A stretch of DNA of 64,000 nucleotides, from NCBI RefSeq assembly GCF_029784155.1, contig NC_073691.1:50512490-50576489 (forward strand), read 5' to 3'. The notes beneath the pieces are model-generated. The model was not told where the DNA came from, did not search any database, and saw only the letters and a program-made list of their open reading frames with translations. How positions within the stretch are numbered: position 1 is the stretch's first letter; each line of letters starts with the position of its first letter. Positions 9,807 through 20,599 of the stretch are shown piece after piece. This DNA is from Uranotaenia lowii (Eukaryota > Arthropoda > Insecta > Diptera > Culicidae). Position numbers and translations under genes: made by a program.

Positions 9807-10980
9807 GATTTGTAAAAGTTAAGTTTGGTTGCAGTTTCACAGTTTTGTTCTTTTGGCTTGATTTGTCCCACACAAATTAATTAGAAAATTTCCTTTGCAC
9901 TTTGATCAAGGTTTCAGTCTTCTTGATACATGGGAACTTTCTTTTCCTTTGTAAAAATCCTGATTCGACGGCTCTTTCACCTAACTTTCCCAATAGTCTG
10001 GTAAAACACACTTTTCGATCTGTTATTAGTCAACGCACACTTTGTTCCGTTTTTAAAACGGTTGTAGATAAATCACTACCTCCCGAATCGAATCACGCTA
10101 AGATCCGGGCGTAAACAAAATTGACACACTCGCACGCGAAAATAAACAAAGAACCTGAACGTTCCGTTCCGTTCGTAACTTGTAAGTTTCTCGCGTTAGC
10201 GCTCGGTTATCAAAAACACGTCCAACTTGCGTTGTTGCTCGATGCAAACTGATCCGGACGCACGTTTCGACTTGTTGAGGTTGGTTCCCTCGTCCCTCGT
10301 CAATAATGGGGACGGCCACGCTTGTTTTTGCTCATTCGCTTTTGCCTGTACGGTGCCGCAATAAGTAAGCAACAGGGACGAAGACGGAGCAAAACAACCA
10401 ACCCGAAGACAACTTCGGGTTCGGATTCGGACAAACCCGAACTAACCACACTGTATGAACACGTTCGGATCTTCGTTGGTGTTAGTGTTTCGGTGCTACG
10501 TTGCATTGTTGCACTCTTGGCACAAGGAGATGTCGCATGGACTTGAGTGTAAAATTGGCGGGAACACTCTTTGATTGGTATCATTCCAGTGTCCGTATTC
10601 GAAGGAATACCGCAGGAACGGATCCCAAATTTTCCTTTCCCGTTGAGGGATGTTTTTGGTTTTCGGTTTCTCTAGGATTTTTCTTCTTATTTTACGGGAT
10701 ATGATGATAGAATCCCTGGAAAAAAGGGGTGTTGACTATCGATATTTTTTCGGTGTCCAATTACGTTTTTTTTGTGCTGCTGACACCGGATTGGGTAAGA
10801 TGTTTTGGGGGATGTTTCTATGATGACGGTACGGTCGAGTACGGTGATGATTGAAAGCAGATGGAGGGCTCGACGAGAACGGTGAATCATCCAAATGTGA
10901 AGTGTGTTTGGTTTTGGGTGTGTTTAGCGTGTTGTGTTTGTTTCTTTGTAAGTGGTCACAGGTGTTGAAAGTAACCGGGA
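9807..10980 (-). promoter_or_regulatory. 5'UTR / promoter island of the minus-strand gene (putative)
   Basis: This kilobase upstream of the exon start is GC-balanced, with CpG-containing words (about 10080-10560) that contrast with the AT-rich flanks, and it has no repeat. It probably holds the 5'UTR and promoter. Short open frames on both strands, for example from ATG 10538 on plus, have no recognisable domain. A divergent transcript cannot be excluded. Confidence 0.35.
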
Positions 10981-11325
10981 ACAAATTTTAACACATTTTT
11001 AAAAGATCATCTGATGGATAAAAAGTTTTCTTCAATTTTTTTTATTTGAAAAAACAAAGGAATCTTATCTTAAAAAAAACTGCAAACAAATCTAAAGCTT
11101 ACGAATAAAGTTATTTGTTTCAAGACCTACGAATTTGGTATATTGTCGAATACCGTCGCATGTTGATTATTTTCTGATTTTTATAACTGTTTGAAAACAA
11201 AATTTTAATTCCATTTTCTTTAATTTAGTGTTTAAGATAAAAATTCGTAATAATGGGGGAAAACCATACGGACGCTGCCAAAATCTACATGTTTATTTTA
11301 TGTAACTAGTTCTTGGAGAAAAACG
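10981..11325. other. AT-rich spacer, nothing recognised
   Basis: I saw no coding frame, tRNA-like box or paired end. Confidence 0.45.
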
Positions 11326-11329
11326 TGAA

Positions 11330-11725
11330 TAATAAAATGACAAAAATGACAAAAACCAAAATGACAAAAGTGATAAAAATAACAAAATATGACAAAAAAG
11401 ACAAAAATGGCAAAAATGACAAAAATGACAAAAAAGACAAAAAAGACAAAAAAGACAAAAAATGACAAAAATAACAAAAATAAAAAAAAATGACAAAAAT
11501 GACAAACATGACAAAAATGACAAAAAAAAACAAAAATTACAAAAATGACCAAAATGACAAAAAAGAAAAAAATGACAAAAACGACACAAATGACAAAAAT
11601 GACAAAAATAACAAAAATGACAAAAATGAAGAAAAATGACACAAATAACGAAAATGACAAAAATTACAAAAGTGACAAAAATGATAAAAAATGACAAATA
11701 AAAATCGAAAACGACAAAAGTTAAA
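11330..11725. repeat. 9-bp satellite array 3, unit TGACAAAAA, degenerate
   Basis: About 40 imperfect units of AAAAATGAC run head to tail with many substitutions and 1-bp length changes, so it is older or less homogenised than the two large arrays. The unit differs from array 2 (TGTCAAAAA on its minus strand) by one base. The Phe/Ile/Cys-rich minus-strand frames here are repeat by-products. Confidence 0.9.
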
Positions 11726-12660
11726 GCACAAGGCAACTATTTCACATTTTTCCAAATGAAATTAAACATCTTAATCAAAGCTCAATTTTTTCGAGGACTT
11801 TGATTAATTTTAACTTTTTTAAAAAATAACTTAGTTTTTTCCAGCTCAACTTGATTTGATTTCAAAAATATTTTGTTTCAAAATGATTCTTAGATATTTT
11901 TTAAACGAAACGCTATGCAGTCAAAATTTTGTTGAATAAACTAAAATCTGTAATATTTGAAGCATTAAAACGCCTTCTGTAATGTCAAATTCAATTAAAT
12001 TTCTTAAAAATGTAGGGTTTAATTTTTGTCTTTAGTGTTGCATCTGTGATACGAGAAAACCTAGGAATAACCCTGATTCCTCCGTAAATAAAGGATGGTA
12101 AAAAGATTTAAAATCTGTTATAGTTTTAAGCAGGTTTACTCGATTATCAGCCATCAATGACTGACTTTTGTTTGAAAAAAAAGGTTCATTTTCAAATTCC
12201 ATTGAATTCCACAACTTAAACAAGAGGTGATTGACAAATTCTGACAAAATGTTTGAATTTACGACGCCAACATCTTTCAAAATCTGATAGTAAAAACTAG
12301 CATTGAGTCTTAATAAAATGTTATTAAAATAATCAATTTTTTTTGTCGAAACTGAATCTGGATTAAAACTTAATTTTTATCATTATTTTCTGAATAGTCT
12401 GGGACAGAGCCGTAGGAAGAACCGCCTCATGGGGGGTGTTTTGATGGGTGATATTTTTATATTATACTATTGTGCAATGTATGGATAATTTTTTTTAGTA
12501 ATTTTAATTTGAGTATCCTTTTTAAGTTCATTCACATTAAAAGTTTTTCGAAAATCTAAGTTGCTTTTGAAATTATGTCCAAAAATCAACTAAATGCTTG
12601 CTGAAATATGCTGATTTTTTTTTAATAAGGCTTTTATAAACGAAAGAAGATACTTACTTT
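11726..12660. other. AT-rich sequence, nothing recognised
   Basis: One 82-codon minus-strand frame (12032-12280) has no family signature. No mobile-element ends were found. Confidence 0.45.
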
Positions 12661-12667
12661 CACCGAT

Positions 12668-13483
12668 GCACACAGGAGTATTTATTTTAACTCACCAACC
12701 GTTTTTCATATCATTTAGTATATTTTTTAGCGTTTTCGTAATTTTTGATAATTTTCTTTTAGAAAATTTTCAACATTTTTATTTTATAAAAGATAATCCA
12801 GGTTGAAAAAGTTATAAAACTAACAAAACCTAGATTGAAACCTAATTGAAAATATTCGAAAAAGAAAATAAATTTCACTGAGCTTTAAATTAAAATAAAT
12901 GAGCCCTAGGTGATTTTTTGTGGAAAAAAAAACTATCAATATTTTTAAACTTCAAACTCATCAATATCCAAATTGCGATTTTTTTCTTTTGCTCATGATT
13001 TTTGAAGTTATATATTTTCAAATGATTTCAAACATTTTCCCGAGACTTGCTGGAAACATAAACAAAAACACTAATCTGTAAAAAAAAACAACGTTTAAAA
13101 CAAAAACTAAATTAACGAATTTTCAAAGCACTCTATACTGTCTCAATTATCATCGATTTTTTATCTATTATACTAAAAATTATGTAGCATCCCTCCATTG
13201 AAGTTTTCCATTTCGAATTTTCATTTTTAGTCGCTTAAGAAAGTTTTATTCATAGATATGACTAAGTCGTGCTGATTCAACGATTTGTGGAAAAATTCTA
13301 GCTCATAAAAATACTAACGTTTCGACAGCTGCTACAGCTGATAAACAAATCAGATAATTAAAAACTGACCGGTACATGGGGCTAAATTTATTCAAGAATC
13401 AATTAAACATTGACATAAAATTAACCAAGGAAATTTAAATTTTGAGTTTCGGCCAGTTTTTTGGGTGAAATACTCCTGTGTGC
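12668..13483. mobile_element. Candidate MITE with 16-bp inverted ends
   Basis: GCACACAGGAGTATTT at 12668-12683 is the exact reverse complement of AAATACTCCTGTGTGC at 13468-13483. The outer flanks (ACCGAT on the left, ACCATC read inwards on the right) are also related, so the true ends may lie a few bases further out. I could not fix a target duplication. There is no coding inside. Confidence 0.5.
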
Positions 13484-13489
13484 GATGGT

Positions 13490-16400
13490 TAAAAACCTTT
13501 GAATATGCTCCAGAGTCTGGTAGATTTTGTTGATTTGATTTGAGCGTTAACTCAGTTTTCGAAAGTCCACAATTTTTTAAAAATAACTTCTATGCTTAAA
13601 CCAAATAAACTGAACCTACCAAACTCTTGATCAAATTGAAATATTTTAATCATCGATGTAAATAATTCCAAATTAAAAAAAAAAATTAGCAGTATAAAAT
13701 CTGTTTATTGTAAACTTGATCCAAACTTAAGATTTTAATTTAAAAATTGGCTCTTGTAAAAACTGCAATATTATTAATCTTAAACTGAGATTGCCAGAAT
13801 TTTTTCAGCGCGTATCCAGGTCGGACACATCCAGGAATTTTGATCTTAAGCCCTTGCAAAATCCGGGCATTTGATTTCAAAATTGATGACCAAAAATCCA
13901 GGCGATATCTGGACAAATTTTGTCAAAACGCAGAAATTATTCAACAAAATCAAGGAAAACATTGAAAATAATTTCTTCAATCAAAACTTATCGACAGATT
14001 TTAAATCGCATTATAGGCATTCAAAAAACCTTTGATAATTATGTTTATGAAACTTGCTGAATAAATTTCGTTATGGAGGTATAAATAAAAAAATATTACA
14101 ACACAATTTGTTTTTCATGTTTGATCTGCCAAATAAAGTAAAAAAAAATCAAGCTTTTCTCAATGAAATCCTAATTTTTTGAAGATAACATGTTTTTATC
14201 ACTCAATGTTTTCACCAAAAAATAATATTTGTCTGAGATCTCTTGCGATTTAAGTTTTCCATCAAAACATTCATCTTGGTATTCTCAAATTCATTTACGA
14301 GCTATATTAGAATCTGACTTTTAAATATAAAATCTGAATCTGTCTGAACCTGATTTTAATATTCAAATTTTGAACCTGTTTTCAAAGTTTCAAAACGATT
14401 TCTGAAATTTAGAATAAAATCTGATTCCTTATTCCAAATCAGAATTTTAAATATAAGCCAAGAAGCGAATTTTTTTTTCATGAATCTGCGATTTAGAATC
14501 TAACATTTTCAGTTTCAATTTGAATTCATTATTTCAATTATCTGTTTTAAATCCAACATGGGGAACAAAATACAAATTTCAAATGATAAATCTAGTTTCG
14601 AATATTCAATTCTTAACCACCATTATGAAGCTTTGTTGTGTTTAAATTCTGCATAAGAATTAAATTTAAAAACTACGAATCTAAATATAACACAAAAACT
14701 CAGATGGTTTTTAATTTTTTTTTATCATATTCAGAAATCATTATTTAAACATTTTAATGAATATAAGTTTCGAAAGTCATGAAATCAAAACATTTGTTTC
14801 GACAAAATTTTGAATGGAAATTTCGAAAGCCATGAAAATTCCATCAAAAATTCGTGGTTTTCGAAACCGGAATCCGTGATTTTTTAAACTGATGAAACCA
14901 AATTTGAAGCGGAATTTCAAAACAGATTTCATTTCTAAATTCTAATGATGATTTGAACTAATGATAAGAATCCTAAACTCTATATCAAATTGAAAATATG
15001 CAAACCAAAAAATAATTTGGTTTTGTTTACCAGAACCTCCGAATAACTCATTTGAAATTTAAACTCAGAACTGAATTTCTATCAACAATCAGACAAATTT
15101 TAAAAATTGTTGCAGAATTCTGAACCTGGGATCAGTTTTCGAGGTTTTGGCATGAGTTTTGAGTCAAGATTGTTACTCTTGAATATCCTCAATCATTAAA
15201 ATTAGATTAGGAACTGAAAGTTACCTCGCATGCATTTTTTGGACCCAGCCACCCCCCCCCCCCTCCTGTTCCTAGGTGTGCATTTTGAAACCCAGCCATA
15301 TTATAGTCAAACATTATTCCAAGATTTTTCGATGGTTCATTTTTTCAAACATGATGTGAAATATTTTAAACTGCAAAATTGAAAATCAGATTTTTCAGAC
15401 AAATTAAAATGATGAATTATGATTATAATTCTAAGAATTTTTCATCGAAAAAAAGTTGGGGTTAAATATGTAATATGTAATATTCATTTAAGTTAAAGAC
15501 TTCCTTGAAAAACCGCAATGAAAACTTCTAGGTACATATTTTTTCTCAGAGGTCAAAATGACTCATGGTCTTCAGGAAGAGATCATTGAAATAAAATCTT
15601 CAATTTTAAAAACTTTTAAAATATTCTTAAGTTCAGAAAAAAGTGCACAAAGCTCTAAAGTGAATTTTTATCGCACTTCAGAAGTTATCACAAACCGAGC
15701 TGATAGTTAAAGAAAATTAAATTCATTGCTCCTCAAGAAATGTGAATCTTGTTGCCCGAATCATTTGATTTTTATTCTAAAATTGTTTTTTTTTTCATTT
15801 TTGGATCCATGATTTCTTTCAATTCAAATTTTATTCAAGTTTGTTAGTCCTTTAAAAATCAACATCGTCATTAAATATGGTTTACTGAAATCAGCATAAA
15901 ATCATTAATTAAAAAAAAAATTCTCAGTTTATATCGAAATATGATAGTTTAACAATCCATTTTAATTGCTTCTTAAAAAAACTCAGAAATTTGAAATTAG
16001 ATCTATTTTTCGAGGAAATTTTTTCTGTCGATATCAGAAAACGTTGGCTCAATTCTTTTTCGATCTTAAATATCTGTTAACAGTTATTTCTGAAATTTAC
16101 TGCAATTCTGAAATATTTGTTGATAGAATCATATAATCATATGATCATATTTCAGGCAGAAGAGAAAAAATTGAAAATCTGTTTAGGCGGCGTTGTATAA
16201 AACGACAACAAATCGAAAAATATGTTCAATATTTGAAACCTAACACATGGCCGAAATTATGTTTTTAAGCCCATGTGGTGGAGCAAATTTTGGAAAAAAA
16301 AAACGAAGATAATATATATGAATCGATTAAGATTTTCGTTGAACCAAAAATTGTATGTAATCATCAAACTCAATTTACAAAATGATTAAAAATTTTTAAA

Positions 16401-17355
16401 AAAGGTAAGGAAGTTAGACTGCCAGTAGAATCCATACGCCTGTGAAGCGGCTGTTAGAAAATTGATCGCCCGAATGAAAAATTTGACTGCAATTTAATTT
16501 TTTTACAAAAACGGTTATTTAAATTTGTTTGGTAAAAATTCCAACGGAGTGGAAAATTTCGGAAATTCAAGGGTATGCCAACTGAGCCTAAAGGAAAATT
16601 GGACGAAAATGGTATTGAGCTTAAATTAAGTAAAAATGCCAAAAGATCACAAGAGTTCCGAATTTTTATTGGCTGAAAGTTTGAAAAAATCGGTCAACTA
16701 AGTAGACTTGACAGCACTTTTTCTGTGATGCCATAAAATGGCACTGGCACACAAATGCCATCGAATGGCAAATGGGACACCCCTGTGAAATTTTTAGACT
16801 ATAAAGCTTTAGTTTATTAAAAAAAAATTTAAAAGTTTATCGTTTTTTTTGTTTTGGTTTTTGTCTGTATGAATGCTAGAATCTGTAAAAATTCATTTGA
16901 AATAATGCAGAATGCAGAAAATCAATTCAAAGTAAAAGATTAAATTATTCGATTTGTTATTTTTTTTTTTTTTTGATAAATAATATGAGCTTGAGAAGAG
17001 AATTCAACAAAATGTCCAACATACTTCGTAGAATTTACGGAATAACAAAAAAAAAAATCAAAACAAACAATCAGCTTAAATTTCATTTCAAGTTTTTGAT
17101 TGTTCAAGGCTTACGTTCATTACTCTCTCATTGCTATAGTAATTTTCAAACCCAGAATTGTGATAAAAACCTATCAATCAAAACCTGATAGAATTCAATA
17201 AACTGCTTTTTATATTTCGAGGATTGAGAAAAACAATGTTTCATTTCAGAAATAGACCTAAAATTCATAGAAAAAAAGGCAAATCTGTCCAATTTGAAAT
17301 AAAATTAATTGTTTTTGAAACTGCGATAAATTTTATGAACCGTTTAAATAATCTA
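13490..17355. other. Long AT-rich stretch without a recognisable gene
   Basis: Nearly 4 kb of AT-rich DNA with no convincing coding frame. Minor items are a run of about 14 C (15250-15264) between two similar words (GCATTTTTTGGACCCAGCC and GCATTTTGAAACCCAGCC), a short palindromic ATCATATGATCATAT block near 16135-16150, and a T run near 16960. Confidence 0.5.
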
Positions 17356-17359
17356 TACA

Positions 17360-19335
17360 GTCAAAATTGTTACAGTTGGCAAAATTGTCAAAATTGGCAA
17401 AATTGTCAAAATTGTCAAAATTGTCAAAATTGTCAAAATTATCAAAATTGTCAAAATTGTCAAAATTGTCAAAATCGTCAAAATTGTCAAAATTGACAAA
17501 ATTGTCAAAATTGTCAAAATTGTCAAAATTGTCAAATTGTCAAAATTGTCAAAATTGTCAAAATTGTCAAAATTGTCAAAATTGTCAAAATTGTCAAAAT
17601 TGTCAAAATTGTCAAAATTGTCAAAATTGTCAAAATTGTTAAAATTGTTAAAATTGTCAAAATTGTCAAAATTGTTAAAATTGTCAAAATTGTCAAAATT
17701 GTCAAAATTGTCAAAATTGTCAAAATTGTCAAAATTGTCAAAATTGTCAAAATTGTCAAAATTGTCAAAATTGTCAAAATTGTCAAAATTGTCAAAATTG
17801 TCAAAATTGTCAAAATTGTCAAAATTGTCAAAACTGTCAAAATTGTCAAAATCGTCAAAATTGTCAACATTGTCAAAATTGTCAAAATTGTCAAAATTGT
17901 CAAAATTGTCAAAATTGTCAAAATTGTCAAAATTGTCAAAATTGTCAAAATTGTCAAAATTTTCAAAATTTTCAAAATTGTCAAAATTGTCAAAATTGTC
18001 CAAATTGTCAAAATTGTCAAAATTGTCAAAATTGTCAAAATTGTCAAAATTGTCAAAATTGTCAAAATTGTCAAAATTGTCAAAATTGTCAAAATTGTCA
18101 AAATTGTCAAAATTGTCAAAATTGTCAAAATTGTCAAAATTGTCAAAATTGTCAAAATTGTCAAAATTGTCAAAATTGTCAAAATTGTCAAAATTGTCAA
18201 AATTGTCAAAATTGTCAAAATTGTCAAAATTGTCAAAATTGTCAAAATTGTCAAAATTGTCAAAATTGTCAAAATTGTCAAAATTGTCAAAATTGTCAAA
18301 ATTGTCAAAATTGTCAAAATTGTCAAAATTGTCAAAATTGTCAAAATTGTCAAAATTGTCTAAATTGTCAAAATTGTCAAAATTGTCAAAATTGTCAAAA
18401 TTGTCAAAATTGTCAAAATTGTCAAAATTGTCAAAATTGTCAAAATTGTCAAAATTGTCAAAATTGTCAAAATTGTCAAAATTGTCAAAATTGTCAAAAT
18501 TGTCAAAATTGTCAAAATTGTCAAAATTGTCAAAATTGTCAAAATTGTCAAAATTGTCAAAATTGTCAAAATTGTCAAAATTGTCAAAATTGTCAAAATT
18601 GGCAAAATTGTCAAAATTGTCAAAATTGTCAAAATTGTCAAAATTGTCAAAATTGTCAAAATTGTCAAAATTGTCAAAATTGTCAAAATTGTCAAAATTG
18701 TCAAAATTGTCCAAATTGTCAAAATTGTCAAAATTGTCAAAATTGTCAAAATTGTCAAAATTGTCAAAATTGTCAAAATTGTCAAAATTGTCAAAATTGT
18801 CAAAATTGTCAAAATTGTCAAAATTGTCAAAATTGTCAAAATTGTCAAAATTGTCAAAATTGTCAAAATTGTCAATATTGTCAAAATTGTCAAAATTGTC
18901 AAAATTGTCAAAATTGTCAAAATTGTCAAAATTGTCAAAATTGTCAAAATTGTCAAAATTGTCAAAACTGTCAAAATTGTCAAAATTGTCAAAATTGTCA
19001 AAATTGTCAAAATTGTCAAAATTGTCAAAATTGTCAAAATTGTCAAAATTGTCAAAATTGTCAAAATTGTCAAAATTGTCAAAATTGTCAAAACTGTCAA
19101 AATTGTCAAAATTGTCAAAATTGCCAAAATTGTCAAAATTGTCTAAATTGTCAAAAATGCCAAAATTGTCAAAATTGTCAAAATGGTCAAATTTGTCAAA
19201 ATTGACAAAATTTTCGAAATTTTCAAAACATTTAAAATTTTTATGATTGTCAAAATTGTCAAAGTTTTTAAAGTCATTCTAACTGTCAATCGTTCTGATA
19301 TTGTCAAAATCAGTGTCAAAATTGTAAAAAGTATC
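17360..19335 (+). repeat. 9-bp satellite array 1, unit AAAATTGTC (about 210 copies)
   Basis: Nearly perfect head-to-tail AAAATTGTC units fill almost 2 kb. Scattered single-base variants occur (GGCAAAATT, TTTCAAAATT, GTCCAAATT, GTCTAAATT), and units become divergent in the outer 100 bp of each end. A 9-bp unit keeps frame and has no stop in five of six readings, so 250-570-codon frames such as (DNF)n, (SKL)n and (TIL)n appear. These are not genes. The array contains the TGACA core (minus strand) in every unit. Confidence 0.97.
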
Positions 19336-20595
19336 AGTTGGATATTTTTTCCAGTTATTAATCTTGATTCAATTAGCTCAGTTCTCCAAGTACCTAATAA
19401 ATAAATCTCTCCACATCAACCACTTCAAAAAAGGCAACTCAATTAACGTTATCGCAAATCAGCGCGTCAATCCGAAGAAAGTCAACAGAACCTGCATTTC
19501 TCCACGAACGGGACACACTCACTCGCCCACAGACTTGTCCAAATAAAGATAGTTTTCCGTATTTTCCAATTAAATTTGCCACTTGAACTTTCGCCCTCCC
19601 CCTTCTGAGGTTTTCCCTATTTGATTGACCTAACGTGGTTGAATCGAAGGCAAAAAAGACCGTGCTGAAAAGATGCGATCAAAAACTTTAACAAATAAAA
19701 TTCGAAATCGATCGCTATCGCATTGCCCTTCCACAAATTGAACGAGCGTCCCACATTATGTCGGGATTGTCTGACATTTGACGCTTTTCAGTGAGAGCAG
19801 TGTTTAACAGATTGAAAAATAAAAATCCAATTTTCCACCAGTGAAAATACTGTTGTGTTGGCAAATGTGGGTTGGAAAACAAAAATTAAAAAAAAGGTGA
19901 AAAAAAAACTTTCAGATGCTTTCGAACAAGCTTCTGAGCGACACAAAAAAATTCAAAATTTGTCCTTTCATTTAAACTCAAATCGACCCACTGTTCATTG
20001 ATTGTTACATTAAATGAAATCAAAACCAACATCAACGTTAACAAACATACAACAGTGCCACCATCAGATTCGCACGCCGACTTCAGCTTCGTTAATTGTC
20101 CTTTCCCAGGGCTTATTGAATGTCCACAAACCGGGATCTGGTTCGTCCCATTCGGTTGCTGGATTACAAACCCCGCACACGTTTTCTGGTTCTGGTCGCA
20201 AGAAAAATCCGCAGGGATTCATAACAGGGATGACAACTCCCGGCCACGTGGTACCCGCATTTTAAAATTTGAATAAACACTAATAAACTACTTATTTTAT
20301 TGCAGTTTGCTCGTCCCCTCGTGGATGAAATGCATCAAAAACAAACTTGTTTCCCCTCCCTCAAATTGAAAAAAAGAAGAGAAAAACAACTTCTGGTACA
20401 ATCATTCTCTGTTTTGTAACGTCATTGAAACGGATGAATTTTTAGGTGTTGAAGTTTAAAAAAAAAACTTTTGACAAAGACATTTAAAAACGATGGCAAA
20501 AGATCAACTTAAAATTTTTCTTTCGACAAAACAATAAACATCGAAGACAAATCAAATCAATATCAGCGAGTTTAAAAAATTTCGAAAACTCTAAA
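19336..20595. other. Base-balanced spacer between the two opposed satellite arrays
   Basis: About 1.26 kb of ordinary-complexity sequence, clearly less AT-rich at 19430-19800 and 20020-20270, separates array 1 from array 2. Open frames of 60-92 codons exist (for example 19998-20276, plus) but show no known motif. It could be single-copy host DNA stranded between satellite expansions. Confidence 0.4.
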
Positions 20596-20599
20596 AATT

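Noticed and set aside
11293..11755. Phe/Cys/Ile-rich minus-strand frames of up to 147 codons
   Set aside because: They coincide exactly with the degenerate TGACAAAAA array.
17353..19246. Frames of 258-569 codons in satellite array 1
   Set aside because: Pure tripeptide repeats generated by a 9-bp satellite, open on both strands and in several frames. No start context, no non-repeat domain.
17360..19335. CRISPR-like array
   Set aside because: There are no spacers; it is a continuous short satellite in a eukaryotic context.
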